64,000 nt of DNA from Oscillospiraceae bacterium (GTDB lineage Bacteria; Bacillota; Clostridia; Oscillospirales; Acutalibacteraceae). Below the pieces are notes generated by a model. It saw nothing but the letters and a program-made list of their open reading frames with translations. It was not told the origin of the DNA and searched no databases. Made by a program: the position numbers and the translations under genes. Every line of letters begins with the position of its first letter. Position 1 is the stretch's first letter. Where the stretch lies: contig JAQXMC010000005.1 in the NCBI GenBank assembly GCA_029012445.1, positions 1 through 64,000 on the forward strand. Reading direction: 5' to 3'. Positions 54,954-63,752 of the stretch are shown here, in pieces.

Positions 54954-56039
54954 ATGCCGCCTCTTTCGATAATGATAAAGCCGGCTTCAAGTCTTTGCAA
55001 TCTGAGGTGCAAATACTGCTTCTACTGCGATGTTTCGGCCAAACGCGAGGATTTCAGCTTCGGCTGCATGACGCATGAAACGGCCGAAAAGCTTATCCGC
55101 TCAGCCCTCGCTTTCGCCGACGGAGACAGCGTTGCTTTCGCATTTCAGGGCGGCGAGCCTCTGATAGCGGGAATGGAATATTTTAAATTTTTCACCGATA
55201 CCGTCAGAAAATATAACGTCAAAAATTCCCGCTGCTTTTACAGCGTTCAGACAAACGGAACACTCCTGACGGACGAATGGGCTGATTTTTTCACCGAAAA
55301 CGAATTTCTTGTCGGTCTCAGTCTTGACGGCGACTATGAGGCCAACCGCTTCAGAGTCGACGCCGACGGTCAGAACAGCTTTTATCGGATTCTGAAAGCG
55401 GCTGAAATTCTCAAAAGGCACAAGACCGAATTCAATATTCTGACTGTCTTAACGGGTTACTGCGCCGAAAACGCCGAGAGAATATATAAATATTTCCGCT
55501 CAAAGGGATTCAGATACCTGCAGTTTATACCCTGTCTGCGGCCTTTCGGCGAGACGGTTGAGAGTGAATTATACATGACGAATGAACAATACGCCGACTT
55601 TCTGATAAGGATATTCAACCTCTATGTCAAGGATTTTGTCCGCGGGAACTATGTCAGCGTCCGATATTTTGACAACCTTGTCCGGCTCCGGCTCGGTCAG
55701 AAGAGCGAGCAATGCGGGACCTGCGGTCACTGCACTCATCAATTCGTTGTTGAGGGAAACGGCAATGTCTATCCGTGCGATTTTTACTGCACGGACGAGT
55801 GGCTGCTCGGCAACATTGAAAGCTCGGAGCTCAGTGACATGGCGAACGGAAAAAAGGCTGCGGAATTTATCCGCGAAAGTCTGGCCGTTCCGCCGAAATG
55901 CAAAAAGTGCAGATTCTATCCTCTGTGCCGCGCCGGCGGCTGCAAAAGGCAAAGGCAGGACAGAGACTACTGCGAAGCCTATAAAGCTTTTTTCTCTGCG
56001 TGTCTCCCGCTGTTTCATATGTTCAGGGCGGGAAAATAA
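54954..56039 (+). CDS. Anaerobic sulfatase-maturating enzyme (radical SAM)
   Basis: 361 aa. Radical SAM cluster motif CNLRCKYC at about residues 15-22, then AFQGGEPLIAGMEYF, FYSVQTNGTLLTDEW and GLSLDGDYEANRFRVD. A C-terminal SPASM-type region supplies cysteines for two further clusters (CGTCGHCTHQF, GNVYPCDFYC, CKKCRFYPLCRAGGCKR). It oxidises the active-site Cys of the preceding sulfatase to formylglycine without oxygen. The ATG lies one base after the sulfatase stop, so the pair is one functional unit. The pairing supports an anaerobic lifestyle. Confidence 0.94.
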   Translation: MPPLSIMIKPASSLCNLRCKYCFYCDVSAKREDFSFGCMTHETAEKLIRSALAFADGDSVAFAFQGGEPLIAGMEYFKFFTDTVRKYNVKNSRCFYSVQTNGTLLTDEWADFFTENEFLVGLSLDGDYEANRFRVDADGQNSFYRILKAAEILKRHKTEFNILTVLTGYCAENAERIYKYFRSKGFRYLQFIPCLRPFGETVESELYMTNEQYADFLIRIFNLYVKDFVRGNYVSVRYFDNLVRLRLGQKSEQCGTCGHCTHQFVVEGNGNVYPCDFYCTDEWLLGNIESSELSDMANGKKAAEFIRESLAVPPKCKKCRFYPLCRAGGCKRQRQDRDYCEAYKAFFSACLPLFHMFRAGK

Positions 56040-56044
56040 GATGA

Positions 56045-56082
56045 AAAGCCTCTCCGGACGGGCAATCCATTCGGGAGGCTTT
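56045..56082 (+). terminator. Terminator of the sulfatase operon
   Basis: AAAGCCTC (56045-56052) with GAGGCTTT (56075-56082), 8 bp plus G-C extensions, beginning 6 nt after the maturase stop, with a short T-rich tail. Confidence 0.7.
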
Positions 56083-56432
56083 GTTATATATTGATATCTG
56101 TTTATACAATTTTTTCATCGTTTCTTTCACGGCAGCATCCGCCTTAGCAATAACTTTTGTTTGGCAGGCGTAGATACAGGTACCGGTTCACCCCCACCGA
56201 CTATGTCTGTCACGCCCGCAATAGCCGTTTTTTACGGAAGCGGCATCAGTATAGATTCCTTTCAGCAATTATCCAAATTATAATAAGACCGCCATGACAT
56301 AAAAAAAGGAGAACAGCCGAGTTTCCGTATATGGCAACGGACAAATCGGAAAATTCTTTAACGGATACCCTTTATTTTTTCAAGGCTATCCTGTATAATG
56401 AGCATAGAAGTATCATATGGCGAGGATTTATT
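56083..56432. other. Gene-poor stretch with a possible gene remnant and a -10 box
   Basis: About 350 nt without a supported gene. On the minus strand two short frames (IAGVTDIVGGGEPVPVSTPA, then VIAKADAAVKETMKKLYK in another frame, 56100-56215) read like a decayed gene end, but no family is recognised. TATAAT at about 56394-56399 may be the -10 box of the next gene, with a poor -35. Confidence 0.3.
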
Positions 56433-58168
56433 ATGAAATTTCACGAAAAATTAAATGAATACATAGAACAGCTTGGCTGCAGGGCAAGGGATATCAGCGA
56501 GCTGTCGGGCATATCCGCCGCCACGCTCAGCCGCTACCGTTCGGGGGAAAGACTGCCCGATATGAATTCAGAAGCCTTTGAAAAACTATGCTTTGCGATT
56601 GCTCAGATTGCAAAGAAAAACAACAGTCACGATATCACGAAAGATTCCGTTCGCGAGTGCTTTTTGGAAACCGAGAATTTTTGTCTGCTGACACACAGCA
56701 GCTTCTGAAAAACTTTGATGCTCTTGTTTCCACTCTGAATATCAGCATTAACAAGCTTTGCCGCCATATCAACTATGATGTTTCAACGGTCTTTCGCTTC
56801 CGGAACGGTACACGCCGCCCGGCAGAGCCCGAAAAATTTGCCGCCGCCGTTGCCGGTTATGTGACAAGGGAATTTGTCTCCGCTCAGGATCTGGCGATAT
56901 TGGCTAATCTTCTTGACTGCTCAGAAAATGAGCTGGCCGACAGCTCGGCGAGGTTTGAAAAGCTGACTGAATGGCTGCTGAACGGGAAAAACCCCGAGAA
57001 TGATCCCATATCGGATTTTTTGCTAAAGCTGGACGAGTTTGATTTAAACGACTATATCAAAGCAATTCATTTTGATGAGCTGAAGATGCCGTCAGTACCG
57101 TTTCAGCTTCCGACATCAAAAACATATTTCGGGCTGAACGAGATGATGGAAAGTGAACTGGATTTTCTGAAAGCCACCGTTCTTTCTAAGTCCATGGAGC
57201 CCGTAATAATGTATAGCGATATGCCGATGAAAGAAATGGCGAAAGACCCTGATTTCCCGAAAAAGTGGATGTACGGCATGGCAATGATGCTGAAAAAAGG
57301 ATTGCATCTCAATCAGATTCATCATCTGAACCGCTCCTTTGAGGATATGATGCTGGGGCTTGAAAGCTGGATTCCGATGTATATGACGGGGCAGATATCG
57401 CCCTATTACCTTAAAAATGTTCGGGACAATGTCTTTCTTCACTTTTTGAAGGTGTCGGGAGCCGCCGCCCTTTCGGGTGAAGCTATCGCAGGCTATCACT
57501 CAGACGGAAAATACTATCTGACCAAATCGAAAAAAGAGATAGAATACTACCAAAAAAGAGCGCAGGAGCTGTTGAGCAATGCCTATCCCCTGATGAATAT
57601 TTATCGCAGCGACAATAAGAACAAGCTGAACGCTTTCCTGCTTGCAGACTCCAAAGAGACCGGAAAGCGCCGGAGCATCCTTTCAACACTGCCTATTTAC
57701 ACGATGGAGGAGGCGCTTTTGAAGTCTGTTCTTGAGAGGCATGGGCTTAGCGGAAAGGAAATGCAGACTGCTCTGGAAACTGCCGCCGCGAGCCGGCAGA
57801 GGGCGGAAACTATACTTGAAACAGGGTATATTGAAGATGAAGTGTCAGTCATCACAAAGGAGGAGTTTGCAGCCCGGCCTTTAACAGTCGACCTTTCGGG
57901 CGCTTTCTTTGAAAAAGATATTCAGTACACCTACGAAGAATATCTTGCCCATTTGGAAAGCACAGAAAACTTTGCCGCAAATCACCCGAATTACACGCTT
58001 AAAAAGACTTCATCACAGGCTTTTCGCAACTTGCAGATTTTCATTCACGAGGGCAAATGGGCTATGGTGTCCAAAGGCAGAGCCCCGGTAATCCATTTTG
58101 TTATCCATCACCCAAAACTGCGAAACGCCATTGAAAACTTTATACCTCCGGTAGTGGAGAAAAACTGA
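56433..58168 (+). pseudogene. Double-HTH (Xre-like) protein of unknown function, frameshifted at T5
   Basis: ATG 56433 (after CGAGGA) opens a frame with a lambda-repressor-like helix-turn-helix: CRARDISELSGISAATLSRY, then RSGERLPD. It ends at TGA 56706-56708. The other frame takes over at the T5 run 56678-56682: with T6 the protein reads CFLETENFLSADTQQLLKNF without a break. It continues with a second HTH (LNISINKLCRHINYDVSTVF, then RFRNGTRRP) and a further 400 residues of unknown domain (KWMYGMAMMLKKGLHLNQIH, LQIFIHEGKWAMVSKG) to 58168. Repaired length is about 578 aa. It may be a transcription regulator with a large sensor part. One-base decay, slippage or a sequence error are all possible. 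Confidence 0.75.
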
Positions 58169-58181
58169 ATAAATGCAAATA

Positions 58182-58212
58182 CGGCGGCGGGAGCTTATCA
58201 CTCCCACCGCCG
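58182..58212 (+). terminator. Terminator of the HTH gene
   Basis: CGGCGGCGGGAG (58182-58193) with CTCCCACCGCCG (58201-58212), eleven pairs around one mismatch, loop CTTATCA, followed by GTTCTGTTTTT. Confidence 0.75.
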
Positions 58213-58371
58213 CGTTCTGTTTTTGCGTAAATGCTTTCTGCGTTTATAATCGCCGGACTCTGTCTAAGATAATGTTCATGGTTATAATGGGTTGAATCTT
58301 TTGTGTCGTTTCGGCAAAGTCTTCTGCGTTGATGCTGCCATTGGCAAGATTCATCATATATGAGTTATTTT

Positions 58372-59148
58372 TTAAGCTTCGTCGACCTCTGTTACCGCAT
58401 CCAGGCACAGTCTCAGAGCATATTCGAAAGAGTCCTCTCCCCAGCTGCGTTCGTCATACTTTTCCGCATCAGCCAGACTGTCCGCAGTAAAGAGTATTTC
58501 ACCCCAAATTATTTTTCTGAACTGTGCACAAGCAGCCAGCGCAGAACATTCCATTTCAACAACGGAGCAGCCCTCCGATTTTCTGTATTCCACCTTTTCC
58601 CGGGGTTCGCGAAAGAAGCCGTCCGTTGACCATGTCGTAACTTCCGTGTATTTCAGATTATGTATAGCCAGCGCTTTTTTTATTCCCTTTAAGGCGGCTT
58701 TGTTTATATCGATGAATCTTGAAGGCGCGGCATAATGATATGAAGTTCCCTCGTCCCGCAAAGCTCTGTTGGGTACAAGAAATAAATTTTCCTCAAGTTC
58801 TTCGAGCACTCCGCAAGAGCCGGCGCTGATCACTGTTTTGACTCCATAGCTTATCAGCCAGTCAAGAATCTGCGTTGCTGCAGGCGCACCCACAGGAGCC
58901 TGCACCAAACAAATTTCTTCTCCTTTGTATTTCAAGATATAAACAGGGTATTTCTTTGTTTCTGAAATAAAGTAATTAACTGCTTTTGCATTGCTTTTTT
59001 CAGCGAATTTATCTATACAGTCCCCTAAAAAAGCCAACACTGCCCTCTTCGGCAATTTCATTTCAAAGCGCTCATGTCCGGGCATAATTACAGCTTTTTC
59101 ATTGCTGTCAAATTCTAAAATCGGTATTTCATTTTTTATAAGCGCCAT
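58372..59148 (-). CDS. Nucleoside phosphorylase (PNP/UDP family)
   Basis: A 258-aa enzyme of the purine/uridine phosphorylase family, splitting nucleosides with phosphate for salvage. Seen are VIMPGHERFEMKLPK at the start, VQAPVGAPAATQILDWLISYGVKTVISAGSCGVLEE (phosphate and ribose site), DEGTSYHYAAPSRF and VVEMECSALAACAQFR (the Met-Glu that binds ribose). The opening GxxxR part is atypical, so purine versus uridine specificity cannot be judged. It lies 38 nt downstream of the RNA methyltransferase gene in the same direction and may be co-transcribed. Confidence 0.88.
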   Translation of the reverse strand: MALIKNEIPILEFDSNEKAVIMPGHERFEMKLPKRAVLAFLGDCIDKFAEKSNAKAVNYFISETKKYPVYILKYKGEEICLVQAPVGAPAATQILDWLISYGVKTVISAGSCGVLEELEENLFLVPNRALRDEGTSYHYAAPSRFIDINKAALKGIKKALAIHNLKYTEVTTWSTDGFFREPREKVEYRKSEGCSVVEMECSALAACAQFRKIIWGEILFTADSLADAEKYDERSWGEDSFEYALRLCLDAVTEVDEA

Positions 59149-59186
59149 AATTCAGTCTCCGTTTAATTTGTCTTTTAGGCATATAA

Positions 59187-60377
59187 TCATATTCGTGCCG
59201 GGCGTCTTCTGACCAATTGAGCTACCGTCTCCACATGAGAAGTATGGGGAAACATATCGACGGGCTGTATTTTTTTACATTCATAGCCGTTCTTGACAAG
59301 ATATGAGATGTCTCTCGCCTGCGTTTCGGGATTGCATGAAATATAGACTATTCTGTCGGGCGACAAGGTCACGACGCTTGAAAGAAAGCTTTCGTCACTG
59401 CCGGCTCTCGGCGGGTCCATAATGACAACATCGGCCTTTTCCCCCGCTCTTGCCGCTTCGACCATGAATTTTCCGGCGTCGGCGCAGTTAAAATATATGT
59501 TTTTCACTCCGTTCAGTCTCGCGTTCACTATCGCGTCACGGACTGCGTCGCGGTTAAGCTCCACTCCGATCACATTCCCCGCAAGCTTTGACGCCGCTAT
59601 ACCTATCGTGCCCGTTCCGCAATATGCGTCGATCACTGTCTCCTTTCCGCTCAGTCCTGCGTACTCAACAGCGGTATTATATAGAATCTCCGTCTGCACC
59701 GGGTTTATCTGATAGAACGACCTCGGCGATATTCTGAACTTATATGAACAGAGAACATCGGTTATATATCCGCTGCCGTAAAGCACCTTTTCCTTGTCTC
59801 CGAGCACCATGCTCGTGTTCGACGGGTTGATATTCTGAACAACGGTCGTGATCTCGGGGTGCTTTTTGAGCAACTGCGACACGAAATGCCCGCTGCTTCT
59901 GAACATCGGTGAAGCCGTCACGAGAACGACCATTATCTCGCCCGTCGAAAAGCTGCGCCTGACAAGAACATGGCGAAGAAAGCCCTTGCCCGAATCCTCG
60001 TTATATGGAATTATCTTGAAATCCGGCAGCATTTTTCTGATAGTGACTATTATTTTGTCAGCCTGCCTGTCCTCAAGGCGGCAGTCGTCAACGCAGACAA
60101 TTCTGTGGCTCGCCGACTGGTACACACCGGATACGATCTTTCCTCCCCTTGTCACTCCGAATGCGGCCTGCACCTTGTTTCTGTAATGTGTCGGATCCTT
60201 CATTCCGATTATATCCTCAACGCGGCAGAAGCGCCCGAGAAGCCTTATCACCTTCGCCTGCTTAAAGCTCAGCTGCTCTTCATAGTTCATATTCTGAAGC
60301 TGGCAGCCGCCGCATTTTTTATAAAGAACGCAGCCGTTGCCCGCTCCCGCTCTTTTTTTCTTTCCGCTGTTACTCAT
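59187..60377 (-). CDS. 23S rRNA (uracil-5-)-methyltransferase, RlmC/RlmD (RumA) type
   Basis: A 396-aa SAM-dependent enzyme making 5-methyluridine in 23S rRNA. The N-terminal Fe-S cysteines are in CVLYKKCGGCQLQNMNYEEQL. Then come RSFYQINPVQTEILYNTAVEYAG, the SAM motif DAYCGTGTIGIAASKLAGNVIGVEL, DVVIMDPPRAGSDESFL and the catalytic Cys in VYISCNPETQARDI. The usual N-terminal TRAM domain (about 55 aa) is missing or very short, since the chain reaches the cysteine cluster by residue 16. Which of the two uridines it modifies cannot be told. Confidence 0.93.
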   Translation of the reverse strand: MSNSGKKKRAGAGNGCVLYKKCGGCQLQNMNYEEQLSFKQAKVIRLLGRFCRVEDIIGMKDPTHYRNKVQAAFGVTRGGKIVSGVYQSASHRIVCVDDCRLEDRQADKIIVTIRKMLPDFKIIPYNEDSGKGFLRHVLVRRSFSTGEIMVVLVTASPMFRSSGHFVSQLLKKHPEITTVVQNINPSNTSMVLGDKEKVLYGSGYITDVLCSYKFRISPRSFYQINPVQTEILYNTAVEYAGLSGKETVIDAYCGTGTIGIAASKLAGNVIGVELNRDAVRDAIVNARLNGVKNIYFNCADAGKFMVEAARAGEKADVVIMDPPRAGSDESFLSSVVTLSPDRIVYISCNPETQARDISYLVKNGYECKKIQPVDMFPHTSHVETVAQLVRRRPARI

Positions 60378-60517
60378 TGCGTACCTCTTATATTAACCGA
60401 TATTATATCTATTATATAACGAAAAGTATTTTTCGACAACAGAGAAAATTAAATTTTTATTTTCTCAATAGGCTGAAAATATAGGCTAAAGGGCTTTATT
60501 TTGCCGCAATTCCGGTA

Positions 60518-60523
60518 TATAAT
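60518..60523 (+). promoter_or_regulatory. -10 box of the DUF2804 gene
   Basis: TATAAT at 60518-60523, within GGTATATAATGG, 28 nt upstream of the start. The matching -35 (TTTATT-like) is weak. The divergent gap 60378-60551 holds nothing else I can support. Confidence 0.5.
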
Positions 60524-60551
60524 GGTCTCACAACTTAGTGGAGGTAAAAAT

Positions 60552-61577
60552 ATGAGAAATCACGAAGTAACAACTGCGCACAGGCTGCTCGACTCCGAGG
60601 GACATCTTGTTGAGCCCGGCTGGTCAAGAAGCCTCATTCAGAAATACGACAGAAGCGACATCAAAATGCCGAAGTTCAGAATAAAGGAATGGGATTACTA
60701 TCTCGTTCTGACAAAAGAGTTCGCTGTCGCTTTCACTATCTCGGACGATGGATATATCGGCCTTCAAAGTGCGTCTTTCCTTGACTTTACCGTGCCGCGC
60801 GAGCACACCGAGACTATTCTTGATCCGTTCCCGATGGGCAAGCTCAAGCTTCCGACCGATTCCTCCTACGGCAACACTGTCTATCACAAGAAAGACAGAC
60901 TTGACATGGAGTTCGTCATCACAAAGGGAAAGAGACATATCAAATGCGATTTCAAAAAATTTGACGGCGACAAGGATCTTTTCTGCGATATCGTTCTCGA
61001 ACAGCCGCCGATGGACACCATGGTAATAGCCACACCTTGGAAAGAAAATCCGAAGTGCTTCTATTACAACCAGAAGATCAACTGCATGCGCGCAAGCGGA
61101 AAGGTCGTTTATGGTGGAAAAGAATATTCCTTCAACCCCGAGACCGATTTCGGCACTCTCGACTGGGGCCGTGGCGTGTGGACATATGACAACACATGGA
61201 ACTGGGGAAGCGGCAACGGCATTGTCAACGGAAAGCCGTTCGGTTTCAACATCGGCTACGGCTTCAGCGACAGATCGAGCGCAACCGAAAACATTATCTT
61301 CTATGATGGCGTCGGCCACAAGCTCGACGACATCACCTTCAACATTCCCCACGACAGCTACACCAAGCCGTGGACATTCACTTCATCTGACGGAAGATTT
61401 GAAATGGATTTTATTCCGATAATCGATCGCTGCGCGAAAATAGATGTCAAGGCTATTGTCACCGATCAGCATCAGGTATTCGGAAAAATGAGCGGAAAGG
61501 CCGTTCTTGACGACGGAACAGTGCTTGAGGTCAAGGATCTTGTCTGCTTCGCCGAAAGAGTTCACAACAAATATTGA
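60552..61577 (+). CDS. DUF2804-family protein
   Basis: A 341-aa soluble protein of the DUF2804 family, function unknown. It starts MRNHEVTTAHRLLDSEGHLV eight bases behind GTGGAGG (an upstream in-frame start lacks an RBS). Typical features are GWSRSLIQKYDR, KIKEWDYYLV-like RIKEWDYYLVLTKEFAVAF, GTLDWGRGVWTYDNTWNWGSGNG and FGFNIGYGFSDRSSATEN. The pattern of many beta strands with Trp and Gly turns suggests a beta-sandwich or lipocalin-like fold that binds a hydrophobic or sugar ligand; this is an inference. Monocistronic with a strong terminator. Confidence 0.88.
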   Translation: MRNHEVTTAHRLLDSEGHLVEPGWSRSLIQKYDRSDIKMPKFRIKEWDYYLVLTKEFAVAFTISDDGYIGLQSASFLDFTVPREHTETILDPFPMGKLKLPTDSSYGNTVYHKKDRLDMEFVITKGKRHIKCDFKKFDGDKDLFCDIVLEQPPMDTMVIATPWKENPKCFYYNQKINCMRASGKVVYGGKEYSFNPETDFGTLDWGRGVWTYDNTWNWGSGNGIVNGKPFGFNIGYGFSDRSSATENIIFYDGVGHKLDDITFNIPHDSYTKPWTFTSSDGRFEMDFIPIIDRCAKIDVKAIVTDQHQVFGKMSGKAVLDDGTVLEVKDLVCFAERVHNKY

Positions 61578-61634
61578 TCTGAAATTTACATAAACCGGCA
61601 ATAAAGTGTCTTGAATGAGTCAAAATAAAAGGTA

Positions 61635-61667
61635 TGACGGAAAGCCGAAGCTTTCCGTCACTTTTTT
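61635..61667 (+). terminator. Terminator of the DUF2804 gene
   Basis: Perfect 11-bp stem TGACGGAAAGC/GCTTTCCGTCA with a CGAA tetraloop, then CTTTTTT. A textbook intrinsic terminator. Confidence 0.95.
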
Positions 61668-61755
61668 ATTTCAGGCCGAATATAATGTCATGAGTTATTT
61701 TATGATTGGAGGTGACAAGCATCAGGCCGGACGGCAAATCCGGCTTGACACGGCA

Positions 61756-61971
61756 ATGGCAAACTTTAAAATATGGATAAAGGCGGCCGGAATAAGGGCG
61801 GCAAGAACTGTCGCTCAGACCGCTATCGCCGCCATAGGAACCTCGGCTGCGCTGGGCGATGTCAACTGGTTGATTGTCGGCAGCACATCTCTTCTTGCCG
61901 GAGTGCTGTCGCTTTTGACAAGCGTTGCCGGACTGCCGGAGTGCAGTGACTGCGGCAATGACAAGAAATAG
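61756..61971 (+). CDS. Phage-type holin (r1t-like), orphan
   Basis: 71 aa from ATG 61756: MANFKIWIKAAGIRAARTVA, then two hydrophobic helices (QTAIAAIGTSAALGDVNWLI and VGSTSLLAGVLSLLTSVAGL) and a short charged tail with CSDCGNDKK. The WIKAAGIRA-(x)-TVAQT-(x)-DVNW pattern is that of small r1t-type holins that form pores for endolysin release. No endolysin or other phage gene is adjacent. The start is uncertain: a strong GGAGGTGAC lies 36 nt upstream without a well-placed in-frame ATG. It may be a domesticated holin or the remains of a prophage. Confidence 0.75.
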   Translation: MANFKIWIKAAGIRAARTVAQTAIAAIGTSAALGDVNWLIVGSTSLLAGVLSLLTSVAGLPECSDCGNDKK

Positions 61972-61979
61972 AGCAGAAA

Positions 61980-62393
61980 TCAGTCGATCTTTCCTTCGGC
62001 AAGATCCGCTAAGCTGACAGACTCAAGATAGTCGTTGATAATATCGTCAAGCTTTGTCCAAAGGGGCAAGGTTTTGCAGTTATCGGCATTTTCACAGGTG
62101 TTTTCGTCGCTTTTGAGACAGTTGACCGGAGCAAGTGAGCCTTCCACTGTTCTCAGTATGCTCCCGACGGTATATTCTTCGGCTTTTCGGCTGAGCTTAT
62201 AGCCGCCGCCTTTGCCTCTCAGGCCGTCAACAAATTTCGCTTTGGAAAGTATAACTATTATGCTCTCAAGATATTTTTCCGATATATTCTGACTTTCGGC
62301 TATCGCATTCAGCGGAATGTAGCCATTATCGGCGCGGTCGGCAAGCTCGACCATGACTCTCAAAGCATATCTTCCTTTAGTTGAAACAAGCAT
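61980..62393 (-). CDS. Rrf2-family transcription regulator (IscR-like)
   Basis: 137 aa. It starts MLVSTKGRYALRVMVELADR (ATG 62393, GGAGGAGATATTT upstream). The winged helix includes IPLNAIAESQNISEKYLESI and FVDGLRGKGGGYKLSR. Three cysteines in CLKSDENTCENADNC match the cluster-binding site of IscR-type members, so it probably senses iron-sulfur status or redox. No isc/suf operon is visible nearby, so its targets are unknown. It is convergent with the holin ORF, with an 8-nt gap. Confidence 0.93.
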   Translation of the reverse strand: MLVSTKGRYALRVMVELADRADNGYIPLNAIAESQNISEKYLESIIVILSKAKFVDGLRGKGGGYKLSRKAEEYTVGSILRTVEGSLAPVNCLKSDENTCENADNCKTLPLWTKLDDIINDYLESVSLADLAEGKID

Positions 62394-62756
62394 AAATATC
62401 TCCTCCGTTATCAACCTATTATATCAAAAGGTTAAAGGAAAATCAATCTGACAGGAAAAATTTTATAAATTCTTATTGCTGATGGATTTTAAAATTTTCC
62501 GTTCAGACAGCTTCGGTCAGAAAATTGCGCCTATATCAACAATCGCAATAATATCGGAAAGCGGTCTGCATATCTGCGGCATCAAACTCACGGAAAAGAA
62601 CACTTCCGGCGCGTACCGGAGGATATTCCGATATAAAATAACGGCAGCCGCAAGACCTAAAAAGGCTTGCGGCTGATTTCGCGAAGGGCTCAGACTTATA
62701 TAACCCGGCGCATATATGTTTCTTATTTTATGATATCTGAGAATCTGATTTTAATT
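62394..62756. other. Intergenic region with one hairpin
   Basis: About 360 nt between the Rrf2 and lipid-kinase genes. It contains a perfect 10-bp stem CAGCCGCAAG (62645-62654)/CTTGCGGCTG (62666-62675) with an 11-nt loop, which may serve as a terminator for the kinase gene on the minus strand. There is no coding sequence I can support, and no clear promoter box beyond AT-rich stretches. Confidence 0.5.
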
Positions 62757-63665
62757 TCAAGCTTCCGGTACGGCAAAATTCAGAACCTTTTCCGCTATCT
62801 CAACCGTGAAATGCTCGGAATAAATGATCTCACCGTCGAGCGAGAAAGCGAAGCCCGCAGGTGCCTTGACCTCAACCTTCTTTGCCTGGCGGTAGGTTAT
62901 GATGTCGCGCATATCCTCTCTGTCGAGATGCTCTCCGTTGGTGTAGGGCTTCAGGATCCTGACAAAGCGCAGACGTGATATCGGCTTTATGACGCAGACA
63001 TCTATAAGTCCGTCGTCGGGCTTGGATCTGGGAGCGCAGCGGAAAGAGCCTCCGACATACTGTCCGTTCGCAAGTGTGCCGAGAAGCAGGCGTCCGCTCG
63101 GATTGAGCACCTCGCCGTCGGCAATGACGGTGCATTTGTTGTTCATGCTCTTTATCAGTGCGGTAATAACGCCTTTCGTATACGCATTTTTGTTGCCGTG
63201 ACCTGTCTTTTCGCGTTCCTTGTTTATGGTTATAGCCACGGTAGTGTCAAATCCGAAGTTAACGACATTGTTGCTGTAACGGTCGCCGACCTTGAGAAGG
63301 TCAATTTTTTTAGCCGGAGCTGAAATGAGCTTTTCCACATTCATGAATCGCTCGGCACCGCCGAAGGCTTTCACAAAGTCGTTGCCGCTTCCGCAGGGAT
63401 AGCAGCTCACGCTCACATTGTCAAAGCCGACGGCTCCGTTGAACACCTCGTTTATCGTTCCGTCGCCTCCGCAGGCGATAAAGCGAAGCTCCTTATCAGG
63501 ATCGCTTTTGCAGCGGCTACGCACATATTCCGTTGCGTCCCCGGGAGCTTTAGTCAGATAAACTTCACAGTCGGCGTTCTCCTTGAGCTTTGAAACGGCG
63601 AGCTGAAGCTTTTCAGCGCCGCCGGACTCTCCGGCGTGCGGATTAACAATAAAAATACATTTCAT
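62757..63665 (-). CDS. Diacylglycerol/lipid kinase (DagK/YegS-BmrU family)
   Basis: A 302-aa lipid kinase. The N-terminal catalytic domain has FIVNPHAGESGGAEKLQ, the nucleotide motif FIACGGDGTINEVFNG and YPCGSGNDFVKAFGG. The C-terminal half is a beta sandwich with RLLLGTLANGQYVGGSFRCAPRSKPDDGLIDVCVIKP and FSLDGEIIYSEHFTVEI. It probably phosphorylates diacylglycerol released during lipoteichoic-acid or lipid turnover, on the inner membrane face. It has its own AAGGAAAAATATTGCT start region. Confidence 0.93.
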   Translation of the reverse strand: MKCIFIVNPHAGESGGAEKLQLAVSKLKENADCEVYLTKAPGDATEYVRSRCKSDPDKELRFIACGGDGTINEVFNGAVGFDNVSVSCYPCGSGNDFVKAFGGAERFMNVEKLISAPAKKIDLLKVGDRYSNNVVNFGFDTTVAITINKEREKTGHGNKNAYTKGVITALIKSMNNKCTVIADGEVLNPSGRLLLGTLANGQYVGGSFRCAPRSKPDDGLIDVCVIKPISRLRFVRILKPYTNGEHLDREDMRDIITYRQAKKVEVKAPAGFAFSLDGEIIYSEHFTVEIAEKVLNFAVPEA

Positions 63666-63752
63666 AGCAATATTTTTCCTTTTGTTTTATCTTTGATTTC
63701 TCCAAGCCCGGCCGCATTGTACCGGGCACAATGTTTCAATAAATATCAATTA

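Noticed and set aside
56100..56220. Possible gene remnant on the minus strand
   Set aside because: Two short frames read plausibly but are separated by a frame change, and neither matches a family I know. Kept only as a note in the intergenic entry.
58244..58357. 37-codon minus-strand frame downstream of the nucleoside phosphorylase (MMNLANGSINAEDFAETTQK...)
   Set aside because: The composition looks protein-like, but no RBS precedes it and no family is recognised. It could be the end of a decayed gene.
62476..62676. Plus-strand 66-codon frame between the Rrf2 and lipid-kinase genes
   Set aside because: It has no RBS and ends in the hairpin at 62645-62675. Composition is not convincing.
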